64,000 bases of DNA. It comes from Didemnitutus sp041906465 (lineage in GTDB: Bacteria; Verrucomicrobiota; Verrucomicrobiia; Opitutales; Opitutaceae). Positions 7,122-14,848 of this stretch are shown piece by piece (positions within the stretch are counted from its first letter, which is position 1; each line of letters begins with the position of its first letter). The DNA lies in contig JAYRJE010000014.1 of NCBI GenBank assembly GCA_041906465.1, positions 1 through 64,000 on the forward strand, written 5' to 3'. The notes under the pieces are model-generated. The model worked only from the letters and a program-made list of their open reading frames with translations. It had not been told where the DNA came from and did not search any database. Position numbers and translations under genes: made by a program.

Positions 7122-9068
7122 CTAGTCAGACGAGACCTTTGGGGCATGGAAGGCCGCCTCGGGCGGGACAGACCACATCCAGACGGGTAACCACACCTTG
7201 TAGGGAGCCCCATCGCCCGCCTCGGCGAACGGAATCAAACGGACCGGCAAGTCCTGCGTGCGCGGACCCTTGGCCACTTCGGGAATAGAAGAACCCAGCA
7301 CCTGAAACACCGCTGTTCCGGGAATGAGCGCATCGGCTTCGCCTTTGGACAGCTCCGAAAACTTTAGAGGACCAATTTCCTGATGATAGAGCTGGAAGGT
7401 GCCGATCCGTTGGGACGGGTTCACCCGGTCATCTGCGGCTAGGACGAGAGGACCGTAGAGGACCGCCGCGAGGCCGGCATTGCCATGGCGGCCCATGACG
7501 AGACGCGGACGCGCCGGGATTGTCACCTGCACCGTGTCGCCTACCTTCCAATCGCGAGTGACCGCGTGGTAGCTACCCGGGCTGGCCGAGGTGGTCGAGC
7601 CATCGACGTTTAAAGAAACGCCACGCGCCCAAGACGGGATGCGAACCTTGAGCGCAAACGGACCCGGCCGATCGATCGCCGTGATCGTGAGCGTAACCGA
7701 TTCACCAAGGGGATACTCGGTATCAGTGCGGACGGTCACGTGGCGACCGTCGGCCAGAGCAAGGCGGGCTTCGCCGCGCTCAAGGAAGTTAATTATCACG
7801 CCGTCGGCATCGGTAGCAGCCGCGACTAGCGGCAATAGCACGATTCCGCGGGGTCCACTGGAGAGGCAGCAGTGCCCTGAAAAGTCCTTCGAGTAGGGTT
7901 TCCGGTTTCCTTCGAGTTCTACGTAGTAGCCCCAGCTGCTGCCGTCGGGCTGTTGCGCCCCGAGAAGGTGGTTGTACCCGGTGCGCTCGAGCTCGTCAGC
8001 AAAGGCCAGTTCGCTCGTAAGGCGCAGCAAATTGGCGTTCAACTGGAGCCACGTCACGGTCACGCAGGTCTCAGCCACGTTCTGCAAGGCGTTGGGCAAT
8101 TCGTGATCTGTATGGAAATACTCGTGATGGCTGCACGTGCCCGTGATGTAGAGGCGCGTGGCTACGATATCAGCCCAGGCATAGCGCACGGCCTTGAGTA
8201 TCTGGGCGTCGCCGGTCATCCGGTAGAGCTCCAGCGCACCGTTCAAGCATGACATCATCTCGTAGGCCTTGGCGTTGGCGACCTGATGGGCGCTCCGGCC
8301 CCGGGCGAAATCCGAAACCAAGCGCGGGCCCCTCGGACCGTCCCAGCGGCGGAGGATCATCTGGCAGAATTCAAGATAACGCGGTTCACCGGTCAGGCGA
8401 TAGAGCCAGACCATCGGTTCGAGGATGCTGCTTGCTGCCATCCCGACGTGGGAACCACTTTCAACGATATTGCGCTGGCCGGGTTTTTCTCCGAATTCGC
8501 GATCCAGCAGGTCGGCCATCCGACGACACGCCGCTAAGGGCCCGGTATCGCCGGTGTAGCGAACGAAGGTGATCAGACCGATCAGATTGTATTTGTGGGC
8601 CCAGACATCCCACGACGTCCAGCGCTTCTCCGGCAGGTAAGTGCCGAGATAACCGTTCTCCTCCTGACAGCTGAGGAGGTTCGCAACCACGCGGTCCAGC
8701 TTGGCACGGAGTTCGGCATCCCCGGTGTTCGCCCACGCCAGCGTGGCGGCGTGAATCCATTTACCGACGTGCTCGCCATCCCATTGATGGACACCGGGGC
8801 GCTGCCGGTAGCTGAGAAGGAGTCGGTCCTCGTCCACGGCTAGGAGCCGGTGTTTCTCATTGGCCATGACGCGCCGGCCCAGGAAGCCCTCAAGGTGCAC
8901 CTGATCCGGCTCGGCGAGCGTCTGCTGGTCAGGGATCTTCGGTTTGACCTTGAATGGCAGCGGTGCGGCAGTGGAACCGAGTGCCATGATCAGAAACGCA
9001 ATAGCTAGAAGAGCAAAACGATGGGGTTGGAAGCATGCGTGCACCCCGGGAAAATAGCTTCGCCTCAA
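7122..9068 (-). CDS. Glycoside hydrolase family 127 (DUF1680), beta-L-arabinofuranosidase-like
   Basis: Predicted exported glycosidase of 648 residues, first gene of the sugar locus. Known GH127 enzymes use a Zn-bound cysteine nucleophile held by one Glu and three Cys. Here E333 and C335 (in AETCVT) and C400-C401 (in GHCCLSSGPRG) occupy the corresponding spacing, so the catalytic site looks complete; E316 in CSHHEYF is a candidate acid/base. An alpha/alpha-barrel region (about residues 50-420) is followed by beta-rich domains. The hydrophobic stretch FALLAIAFLIMALGSTAA is a signal peptide. The start is unsure: TTG 9068, GTG 9044, or ATG 8987, the last of which would remove most of the signal. 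Likely releases L-arabinofuranose (or a related pentose) for the downstream ABC importer and kinase; substrate is inference. Confidence 0.88.
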   Translation of the reverse strand: MRRSYFPGVHACFQPHRFALLAIAFLIMALGSTAAPLPFKVKPKIPDQQTLAEPDQVHLEGFLGRRVMANEKHRLLAVDEDRLLLSYRQRPGVHQWDGEHVGKWIHAATLAWANTGDAELRAKLDRVVANLLSCQEENGYLGTYLPEKRWTSWDVWAHKYNLIGLITFVRYTGDTGPLAACRRMADLLDREFGEKPGQRNIVESGSHVGMAASSILEPMVWLYRLTGEPRYLEFCQMILRRWDGPRGPRLVSDFARGRSAHQVANAKAYEMMSCLNGALELYRMTGDAQILKAVRYAWADIVATRLYITGTCSHHEYFHTDHELPNALQNVAETCVTVTWLQLNANLLRLTSELAFADELERTGYNHLLGAQQPDGSSWGYYVELEGNRKPYSKDFSGHCCLSSGPRGIVLLPLVAAATDADGVIINFLERGEARLALADGRHVTVRTDTEYPLGESVTLTITAIDRPGPFALKVRIPSWARGVSLNVDGSTTSASPGSYHAVTRDWKVGDTVQVTIPARPRLVMGRHGNAGLAAVLYGPLVLAADDRVNPSQRIGTFQLYHQEIGPLKFSELSKGEADALIPGTAVFQVLGSSIPEVAKGPRTQDLPVRLIPFAEAGDGAPYKVWLPVWMWSVPPEAAFHAPKVSSD

Positions 9069-9234
9069 TGTCCGTCCATTCCTGTTTTCTGTTTTGAGGT
9101 GAAAGCCTTAGCTTAAAATGTAGAGAGTAATATCCGACCCAGCGGATTTCGTGAGGGCGCTGGATGATTTCATGCGGCTCCAACTCCGCATCGGTCCCGT
9201 TGCCGGCCCTTGGTTTCGATTGCGCAGCGGTTGA

Positions 9235-9438
9235 TTTCGAGCGTGGCGTGCCCACGATGGACCGGTGCAATTACGTGAAGCCATCGAAGCAACCCGTCGC
9301 CACATCGAAACCCATTGGGAACAGACCTTTCGCGACTCCCGCCATGAGTCCGCCGAGGAGTTCCCCCTACCACGGCCCCACACCGTGCCCTCGACCGATC
9401 CCACGATGTGGCTGTTCTTCTATTGGGATACTCGTTGG
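9235..9438 (+). pseudogene. Fragment of a trehalase/GH63-like glycosidase
   Basis: The plus-strand frame from 9235 reads into VQLREAIEATRRHIETHW and then EEFPLPRPHTVPSTDPTMWLFFYWDTRW, which resembles the N-terminal part of GH37/GH63-like (alpha/alpha)6 glycosidases ('LP.PY.VP......f.elYYWDsyf'). After W at 9436-9438 the similarity stops and the frame runs into unrelated sequence. There is no upstream start, a TGA lies at 9232, and at most 70 codons remain of a gene normally above 400 codons. It is debris next to the sugar locus, perhaps a lost member of the same gene set. Confidence 0.55.
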
Positions 9439-9449
9439 GAAATCCTAGG

Positions 9450-9767
9450 CTACATTGTACGCCGTGCTGCATCCGCCTTTCGGACCGCGCCGACCAATGA
9501 ACGGATACTTAGGCGCTTTATTCCGGCTAGTTCCGCGCTAATCTGAACAGGAGGCACTCGACCCAACACTAGCAATTGGCTCACGCGGGCAACAGAAATT
9601 CTTTCTGCCGCAGCGATAGCCGACAAACTGCGCATTTCGCCACTGTTCAACTGACGCAGCCACTCGCGCGCCCTAGCCACTGCCCCGTGGACTTTCTCCC
9701 GTGGGGATAGAACAACTACTGACTCTTGATTCGACGTTGGCGGATGGCAGAATGGGCTAAAGATCAT
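9450..9767 (-). pseudogene. Fragment of a recombinase-type protein, C-terminal helix-turn-helix region
   Basis: On the minus strand the frame ending at 9450 encodes VHGAVARAREWLRQLNSGEMRSLSAIAAAERISVARVSQLLVLGRVPP, the pattern seen after the catalytic and recombinase domains of large serine recombinases and related HTH proteins ('alarA..w...l..G.v.sl..ia...gvs..yvs.ll.La.lap'). The upstream half of the open frame is not convincing protein. No catalytic domain is present. It is probably a remnant of an integrase that once acted at this locus; an HTH-only protein is possible. Confidence 0.45.
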
Positions 9768-9857
9768 CGCGGGTGATTTTGATCGCCCGACCGGCAATGC
9801 CACGCCAACAATTAGGTCGACGGTTCGCCCCCGAGACAATCTCGGGCAGCCACGCTG

Positions 9858-9889
9858 AAACGCCTCCGTTTGCGGAGGCGTTTTGTTTT
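9858..9889 (+). terminator. Intrinsic terminator-like hairpin
   Basis: An 11-bp perfect stem (9858-9868 with 9873-9883, loop TTTG) is followed by TGTTTTT. It separates the mobile-element debris on the left from the housekeeping genes on the right. No intact plus-strand gene lies upstream, so it may be the tail of a deleted gene. Confidence 0.6.
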
Positions 9890-9991
9890 TTAGGGCGGCG
9901 GACCTCGCGGCTGGCGGCGTGCGACGATGCGGGAAAACGCCTGACGAAATGACGGGGGCAACCGGTGCGGCCTCGCGGGGTCGTTGTCGTG

Positions 9992-10762
9992 ATGCCGCGC
10001 GTTGCACACACCCGCCCGCCGTTGGCCGGCCGTTGGGCTGAGCTGATCCCCGAAGAACAATGGCACGTGCTCGTGGCCGGTCGCGACGCGGCGCGCGCAG
10101 CGGGGGCGCCGATGTTGCTCGGTGGCGCGCTCGCGCTCGCCGCTTACACGGGACGTTGGCGGAACACCAAGGACATCGATCTGATCGTCGCGCCGGGACG
10201 ACAGGAGCCGATGGTCGCGGCCCTGCGAGACGCGGGGTTTGAGGATTATTTTGCGCAGCAGCCTTACGATCGTTCGTGGATTTTTCGCGGATTTCGCGAG
10301 GGCGTGATCCTCGATATCATTTGGTCATTGCCCAATCGTCGGGTGCCGGTCGACGCGGGGTGGTTCGAGCACGCGCGATCAATCCGGTTGCACGGCGAAA
10401 CCTATGCGGTGGCGCCGGCGGAGGAGATTATCCGCGTGAAGCTCTACGTCATGCAGCGGGAGCGCTGCGACTGGGTCGACGTGCTCAACGTCCTCGCGGG
10501 CGCAGTGGATGATTTGAGTTGGAGTCATCTTATCGAACGCATGGGGCGCGATCTGCCGTTGCTGCAGGGGCTGCTGACGACGTTCGCCTGGATCGCGCCG
10601 GCGCGGGCGCAGGCGATTCCGCCGGAGCTGCGCGCGCGCTTCGCGATCGAGTTGCCTGAGGGCGAAGACCTCGAGGCGATGGAGCGGCGGCGGGTGGCGT
10701 TGTTCGACAGCCGGCCCTGGTGGGCGGCGCATCAGCCCGAGGACAAGCCGCTGGAGCGTTGA
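9992..10762 (+). CDS. Nucleotidyltransferase-like protein (MNT/DUF6036-type)
   Basis: A 256-residue protein with the start of a nucleotidyltransferase fold: GGALALAAYTGRWRNTKDIDLIV gives the G-G-x-A helix and a D-x-D pair (DID) followed by a hydrophobic strand, the metal-binding layout of minimal nucleotidyltransferases. A third acidic residue may be Asp in GVILDIIW. The C-terminal half is helical. Such proteins include antitoxin-like MNT enzymes and aminoglycoside transferase relatives; no toxin gene is next to it. It ends 3 bases before the TIM-barrel gene, so the two are probably co-transcribed. A GTG at 9965 is an alternative start. Confidence 0.6.
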   Translation: MPRVAHTRPPLAGRWAELIPEEQWHVLVAGRDAARAAGAPMLLGGALALAAYTGRWRNTKDIDLIVAPGRQEPMVAALRDAGFEDYFAQQPYDRSWIFRGFREGVILDIIWSLPNRRVPVDAGWFEHARSIRLHGETYAVAPAEEIIRVKLYVMQRERCDWVDVLNVLAGAVDDLSWSHLIERMGRDLPLLQGLLTTFAWIAPARAQAIPPELRARFAIELPEGEDLEAMERRRVALFDSRPWWAAHQPEDKPLER

Positions 10763-10765
10763 GCC

Positions 10766-11548
10766 ATGTTGATCGGGGCCATGAATCATCCGGGACGGCC
10801 GCTGGAGGCGGAAGTGCGCTGGATGGCGGAGCTGAAACTGGAGTTCATCGACCTCACGTTGGAGCCGCCGTGTGTGGCTTCGTGGCAGATCGATCCGGCG
10901 CAGGTGCGCGGATTGCTGGGGCCGCACGGGTTGGGGCGAGTCGTGGGCCACACGGCGTTTTATCTGCCGATCGGCTCGTCATTCCGCAGCGTGCGCGCGG
11001 CGGCGGTCGCGGAGCTCAAGCGCGACGTCGACGTGTTCGCTGCGCTGGGGGCGCGGTGGATGAATGTGCATCCGGATGCGCACGCGCCGTTCTACGAGGA
11101 AGGGGCGATCATCGAGCGAAACATCGAGTCGTTGCGCGCCGTGATCGAGCACGCGCGCGGCAGTGGGGTGGGGGTCATGGTTGAAAACGTGCCGGGGCGG
11201 TTCAATTCGGCGACGCAACTGGCTGCGCTGCTCGACCCGCTGCCGGAGCTCGGACTTCATCTCGACCTCGGTCATTGCAACCTCGGCGTCGAGCGCAACA
11301 CCACCGAGGAGATCCTCGCTCGTTTCGCGCGCCGGCTCGCGCACGTGCACCTGCACGATAATCGCGGCGGTCACGCCGACCTGCATCTGGCGCTGGGCAT
11401 GGGCACCTTGGATGTGCCGCGCTACGTGCGCGAGCTCCGCCGCAGCGGTTACGACGGCACGATCACGCTCGAGGTCTTTTCGGCCGATCCGCATTTCCTC
11501 GCTTACAGTCGCGACCGATTGCGCGAGTGGTGGGCGAGCGCCGCGTAG
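10766..11548 (+). CDS. Sugar phosphate isomerase/epimerase-like TIM-barrel protein
   Basis: A 260-residue protein of the xylose-isomerase-like/AP-endonuclease-2 TIM-barrel family. Visible landmarks are VMVENVPG (metal-ligand Glu at the end of a strand), HLDLGHCNLG (Asp and His), HVHLHDNRGGHADLH (His-x-His-x-Asp) and ITLEVF (last Glu), which together make the divalent-metal site of this superfamily. The length is normal. Substrate cannot be told; the family includes isomerases, epimerases and endonuclease IV, but the DNA-binding loops of endonuclease IV are not apparent. It follows the nucleotidyltransferase gene with a 3-base gap. Confidence 0.78.
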   Translation: MLIGAMNHPGRPLEAEVRWMAELKLEFIDLTLEPPCVASWQIDPAQVRGLLGPHGLGRVVGHTAFYLPIGSSFRSVRAAAVAELKRDVDVFAALGARWMNVHPDAHAPFYEEGAIIERNIESLRAVIEHARGSGVGVMVENVPGRFNSATQLAALLDPLPELGLHLDLGHCNLGVERNTTEEILARFARRLAHVHLHDNRGGHADLHLALGMGTLDVPRYVRELRRSGYDGTITLEVFSADPHFLAYSRDRLREWWASAA

Positions 11549-11870
11549 GCGCGTCGATGACGCGCAGCATTTGGGCGATGTGCGTGTGCGCGGACGCCGT
11601 GCGGGGCCGAGTGGGTTCTCGTAGGCGCAGGCATCTACTAGAAGTTGTAGCGGGGCCGACCTGCGGAGGCGGCCGGGGAGGCCTTTTCGGCGATGCGCGG
11701 TAATTTCACGCGTGCTGCGCCTGAAAATTGTAAAAATGGGCCCCGGGAGGACCTTCCGGCGGAAGCGGAGCGAAAGTTTTGTTTGCCTCGCCTCAGTGCG
11801 GTCACTCAACTCTCGCCTCTTTTCCACTACGCCTGCCTCCAATTCCGGAGTCACAGGGGGAACGAAAACC
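11549..11870. other. Intergenic stretch upstream of rplY, no gene seen
   Basis: This gap of 322 bases holds no convincing reading frame, tRNA or repeat. It must contain the promoter of the rplY-pth-rpsF-ssb-rplI group; an AT-richer patch around 11727-11740 (GAAAATTGTAAAAATG) is the likeliest -10 area. GGCCGGGGAGGCCTTTT near 11671-11687 is a weak hairpin followed by four T and could end the preceding two-gene unit. Confidence 0.5.
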
Positions 11871-12632
11871 ATGAAGAAATACCAACTCACCGTCACGTCC
11901 CGCGAGGGCACTGGTCGTAGCGCCTCCCGGCGTCTCCGCAAGGCCGAGAAGATCCCGGCCATCCTCTACGGCAAGCACACTAAACCCGAGACTCTGGCCG
12001 TCAACTCGACCGAGTTCGTCAAGCTCCTCAAGGACATCGCCGGCCGCGCCGCGCTGGTCGAATTGAAGCGCGATACCGGCGCCGCGGCTCTCTCCTTCCT
12101 CCAGGAAGTCCAGCGCGATCCGATCACCGACAAGTATCTCCACGTCGACCTCCAGGAGGTGAAGGAGAACGAGAAGATGGTGATCTCCGTCTCCGTCGTC
12201 GTCGTCGGTGAGTCCACCGGCGTGAAGAACGAAGGCGGCCTCCTCGACGTCGCCACCAAGCGCCTGAAGATCCGCTGCCTGCCGAAGGATCTCCCGTCGT
12301 TCATCGAAGTCGACGTCACGCCATTGAAGCTGAACGACTCGATCCACGTTTCCGAGATGAAGCCGATCCCTGGCGTCGAGTTCCTCGACAAGCCGAATCA
12401 GGCCGTCGTGCTCTGCGTTGAGCCGCAGGAAGAAGTCGCCGCCACCACCACGGCCGCCGCGCCTGCCGACGGTGCCGCCGCTCCGGCCGCTGGCGCCGCC
12501 GCTCCGGCCGCTGGCGATGCCGCCGCTGCTCCCGCTGCGGGTGCCGCTGCCGCCAAGCCCGGCGATGCCAAAGCCGCCGCCGCCGCTCCTGCCAAGGACG
12601 CGAAGGCCGCCGCTCCTGCCGCCAAGAAGTAA
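11871..12632 (+). CDS. rplY: 50S ribosomal protein L25 (CTC/TL5 type) with Ala/Pro-rich tail
   Basis: A 253-residue protein. Residues 1-90 form the 5S-rRNA-binding L25 domain (start MKKYQLTVTSREGTGRSASRRLR; FLQEVQRDPITDKYLHVDL is diagnostic) and residues 95-185 the TL5/CTC C-terminal beta domain. From about residue 190 the protein ends in a low-complexity tail of Ala, Pro, Gly and Lys (repeats of APAAGAA, then KDAKAAAPAAKK), longer than usual for L25. The ATG at 11871 is chosen because the homology begins there and AGGGGG precedes it by about 13 bases, one of the few purine-rich sites in this window. First gene of a ribosomal/housekeeping run; pth follows after a hairpin. Confidence 0.95.
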   Translation: MKKYQLTVTSREGTGRSASRRLRKAEKIPAILYGKHTKPETLAVNSTEFVKLLKDIAGRAALVELKRDTGAAALSFLQEVQRDPITDKYLHVDLQEVKENEKMVISVSVVVVGESTGVKNEGGLLDVATKRLKIRCLPKDLPSFIEVDVTPLKLNDSIHVSEMKPIPGVEFLDKPNQAVVLCVEPQEEVAATTTAAAPADGAAAPAAGAAAPAAGDAAAAPAAGAAAAKPGDAKAAAAAPAKDAKAAAPAAKK

Positions 12633-12641
12633 TCGTTTTCC

Positions 12642-12671
12642 CGCGGTGCGCCGCCCAATCGGCGCACCGCG
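12642..12671 (+). terminator. GC-rich hairpin between rplY and pth
   Basis: Perfect 11-bp stem CGCGGTGCGCC/GGCGCACCGCG with an 8-base loop, 9 bases after the rplY stop. There is no T-run, so it may be an attenuator, mRNA-stability structure or Rho-assisted terminator rather than a full stop. Confidence 0.45.
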
Positions 12672-12692
12672 TTGCAGCACGTTCTTTGATCC

Positions 12693-13289
12693 ATGTCCGT
12701 CACGCTCCTCGCAGGACTGGGCAATCCCGGTGCGAAATACGCCGCCACCCGTCACAACCTTGGTTTCAAGGTCGTCGATGCGCTGGCGGAGGCCGAAGGG
12801 CTCTCGTGGAAACACGAGGCACGCTTCGAGGCCGAGATCGCGCGCTGGAATGTCCGACCCGGTGAGACCCGCTGGCTGATCAAGCCGCAGACCTTCATGA
12901 ACGAGAGTGGCCGCGCCCTGCGCAAGCTGCTCGATTTTCATAAGCTCCCGGCCGAGTCGCTCGCGGTGGCCTACGATGAAATGAACATCGAGATCGGCCG
13001 CGTGAAACTCTCGGTCGACGGCTCCGCCGGCGGCCACAACGGCATCGCCAGCCTGCTCGAGCACGTCGGCAACGGGTTTCTCCGTTACCGGCTCGGCATC
13101 GGCAGCAGCGAGCGCCCGGCCGGCATGGACATTGCAGACTACGTGCTCGGAAAATTCTCCCTCTCAGAACAAACAATCATCGATCAAAACCTGAAAACGT
13201 TCGTCGAAGGCGCCCGCCTGCTCTTCACCAGCAGCCCCGCCGAAGCGATGAACCGCCTCAATCGCAGAAACCGCCATGAACAAGCGTAA
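12693..13289 (+). CDS. pth: Peptidyl-tRNA hydrolase
   Basis: Releases peptides from prematurely dropped peptidyl-tRNA. The 198-residue protein has all family landmarks: LAGLGNPGAKYAATRHNLGF with the catalytic His21 and Asn11, QTFMNESG (Asn70), AYDEMNIEIG with Asp95 and SAGGHNGIASL. Length is typical (about 190). It overlaps rpsF by 14 bases, suggesting coupling. The rplY-pth order is widespread, and L25/Pth linkage fits a translation operon. Confidence 0.97.
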   Translation: MSVTLLAGLGNPGAKYAATRHNLGFKVVDALAEAEGLSWKHEARFEAEIARWNVRPGETRWLIKPQTFMNESGRALRKLLDFHKLPAESLAVAYDEMNIEIGRVKLSVDGSAGGHNGIASLLEHVGNGFLRYRLGIGSSERPAGMDIADYVLGKFSLSEQTIIDQNLKTFVEGARLLFTSSPAEAMNRLNRRNRHEQA

Positions 13290-13566
13290 CTACAAAGCCA
13301 CTTTCATCCTCGATAATCGCGGCAAGGAAGACTCCGTCGACCAGATCATCGAAGGGGTGAAGAAGGAAATCGTCGCCATCCAGGGCGACGTCACCAACGT
13401 CGAACAGCTCGGCCGCCGCGATTTCGCGCGCAAGACCGACGCGAAGTTCCCCGCCGGCGTCTACGTCGCCATCAGCTTCTCGGCGCCCGCCGGCGCCTCC
13501 GCGCAGCTCCAGGAGCGCCTCCGCCTCAACGACAGCGTGTATCGCACGCTCGTCCAGAACGCCTAA
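13276..13566 (+). CDS. rpsF: 30S ribosomal protein S6
   Basis: A 96-residue S6: MNKRNYKATFILDNRGKEDSVDQIIEGVKKEI is the first beta-alpha unit, and the GRRDFARKTDAKFPAGVYVAISF segment matches the third and fourth strands. S6 binds the central domain of 16S rRNA together with S18. The start lies within the last codons of pth; ssb follows 29 bases later. The usual partner gene rpsR (S18) is not found between ssb and rplI. Confidence 0.95.
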   Translation: MNKRNYKATFILDNRGKEDSVDQIIEGVKKEIVAIQGDVTNVEQLGRRDFARKTDAKFPAGVYVAISFSAPAGASAQLQERLRLNDSVYRTLVQNA

Positions 13567-13595
13567 CCGCCCAACGCGCTCCGCGCCTCCGCCCC

Positions 13596-14063
13596 ATGGC
13601 CAATCTCAACAAAGTCATGCTCATCGGCAACCTGACGCGCGATCCGGAACTCCGGGTCACGCCGAAGGGCACCGCCATCTGCACCTTCTCGCTCGCCGTG
13701 AACCGCAAGTTCAAGGACGAGAGCGGTGGCGAACGCGAAGAGGTGACCTACGTTGACATCGAAGCCTGGGGCAAGGCCGGCGAGAACATCTCCAAATACT
13801 GCACCAAGGGCCGCCCGCTCTTCGTCGAAGGCCGTCTGCGCCTCGACCAGTGGGAAGACAAGAACACGAAGGAAAAGCGCAGCCGCATGAAGGTCGTCTG
13901 CGAAAACTTCCAGTTCCTCGGCTCCGGTGGCGGTCGTGGCGAAGGTGGCGGCGGTGGCGAAGGCGGCGAGAGCCGCTCCTACAGCCCCGCTCCCCGCGCC
14001 AGCGCCCCGAGCCGCCCAGCTCCGGCCCCGCAGGAGAATCTCGACGAAGACGTGCCGTTCTGA
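13596..14063 (+). CDS. ssb: Single-stranded DNA-binding protein
   Basis: A 155-residue SSB. The OB fold covers residues 1-110 (MANLNKVMLIGNLTRDPELR; TYVDIEAWGKAGENISKY; VEGRLRLDQWED), followed by a Gly-rich then Pro/Ser-rich linker and the acidic tip ENLDEDVPF, which recruits partner proteins. It binds ssDNA in replication and repair. Lies between rpsF and rplI as in many bacteria; upstream leader CGCCTCCGCCCC has no Shine-Dalgarno sequence. Confidence 0.96.
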   Translation: MANLNKVMLIGNLTRDPELRVTPKGTAICTFSLAVNRKFKDESGGEREEVTYVDIEAWGKAGENISKYCTKGRPLFVEGRLRLDQWEDKNTKEKRSRMKVVCENFQFLGSGGGRGEGGGGGEGGESRSYSPAPRASAPSRPAPAPQENLDEDVPF

Positions 14064-14112
14064 TCCGCGGCGCGCGTTAACTTACACAAAAACAAAACAA
14101 CTCAGTCCGACA

Positions 14113-14649
14113 ATGGCTCACAACGAAGTGCTCCTCCTCAAACCGGTCGACGGCCTTGGTGCCGAAGGCGACCAGGTCCGCGTCCGCGCCGGCTATGCGC
14201 GTAATTTCCTCCTCCCGCAGGGCATCGCCGTCCCGCTCACGGTTTCCAACCGCAAGCAGGTCGAAGCCCTGAAGAAGGCCCGCGGCATCCGCGAGGCGAA
14301 GGAACTCAACGGCGCGCAGGAACTCGCCGAGAAACTCAAGAAGGCCAACATCGCCATCGCCGTGAAGACGGGCGAGGGCGGCAAGCTCTTCGGCGCCGTC
14401 ACCGGTAACGACCTCCACGACAAGCTCGTGGCGGCCGGCATCGAGGTCGAAAAGCGCCGCATCCACCTCGGCCAGCCGGTCAAGACCCTCGGCAAGCACG
14501 AGGTCACGATCAAGCTGCACCCGGAAGTCTCGGTCGAAATCTCCTTCGAGGTCGTCTCCGAGAATCCGATCATTCCGGCCGCGGTGGAAGCCGCTCCGGC
14601 GACCGACAAGTTCGACCGTCCGCGCCGCGAGCGCAAAGAGCGCTCCTGA
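14113..14649 (+). CDS. rplI: 50S ribosomal protein L9
   Basis: A 178-residue L9. The N-terminal rRNA-binding domain is clear (EVLLLKPVDGLGAEGDQVRVRAGYARNFLLPQGIA), then the long connecting helix (residues 55-80) and the C-terminal domain (GKLFGAVTGNDLHDKL; HLGQPVKTLGKHEVTIKLHPEVSVEI). About 25 extra residues at the C-terminus end in RPRRERKERS. The ATG at 14113 is preceded by a long A/C-rich leader without a Shine-Dalgarno sequence (TTACACAAAAACAAAACAAC). An intrinsic terminator follows at 14701. Confidence 0.96.
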   Translation: MAHNEVLLLKPVDGLGAEGDQVRVRAGYARNFLLPQGIAVPLTVSNRKQVEALKKARGIREAKELNGAQELAEKLKKANIAIAVKTGEGGKLFGAVTGNDLHDKLVAAGIEVEKRRIHLGQPVKTLGKHEVTIKLHPEVSVEISFEVVSENPIIPAAVEAAPATDKFDRPRRERKERS

Positions 14650-14700
14650 CGCGCTCCGCGCCACAGCGCCAAACGACCGCCAGGTCCGTTCCCATTCTGC

Positions 14701-14733
14701 GAAGCCGCGACGTGAGTCGCGGCTTCTTGTTTT
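14701..14733 (+). terminator. Intrinsic terminator after rplI
   Basis: Perfect 11-bp stem GAAGCCGCGAC/GTCGCGGCTTC with GTGA loop followed by TTGTTTT. Ends the rplY-rplI group. Confidence 0.85.
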
Positions 14734-14755
14734 CGCGGTCTTTTCGTCTCCCGTT

Positions 14756-14848
14756 GGAGGGCGCCGCTCTGTCGGCGCCGAGAGCTTTGTTCAACTCCGC
14801 TCGCGTTCATCTCAACTTCTTCGCGGCGACGACGGAGCGTCGCCCTCC
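14756..14848. repeat. Intergenic inverted repeat bounded by GGAGGGCG and CGCCCTCC
   Basis: Within the 480-base gap between rplI and dnaB, GGAGGGCG at 14756-14763 and CGCCCTCC at 14841-14848 form the ends of an element containing GGCGCC...GGCGCC and GGCGACG...CGTCGCC arms. A further 9-bp hairpin lies at 14896-14915. No gene is seen in the gap; the dnaB promoter should lie in its right part, and TTGTGGAAAACTTCTAA around 15062 is the only AT-richer patch. Confidence 0.4.

Noticed and set aside
9843..9853. CGGGCAGCCAC, identical to 11 bases at the 3' end of tRNA-Gln (26208-26218), near the recombinase fragment
   Set aside because: It could be an attachment-site remnant, but the match is short, no tRNA structure surrounds it, and chance is sufficient explanation.
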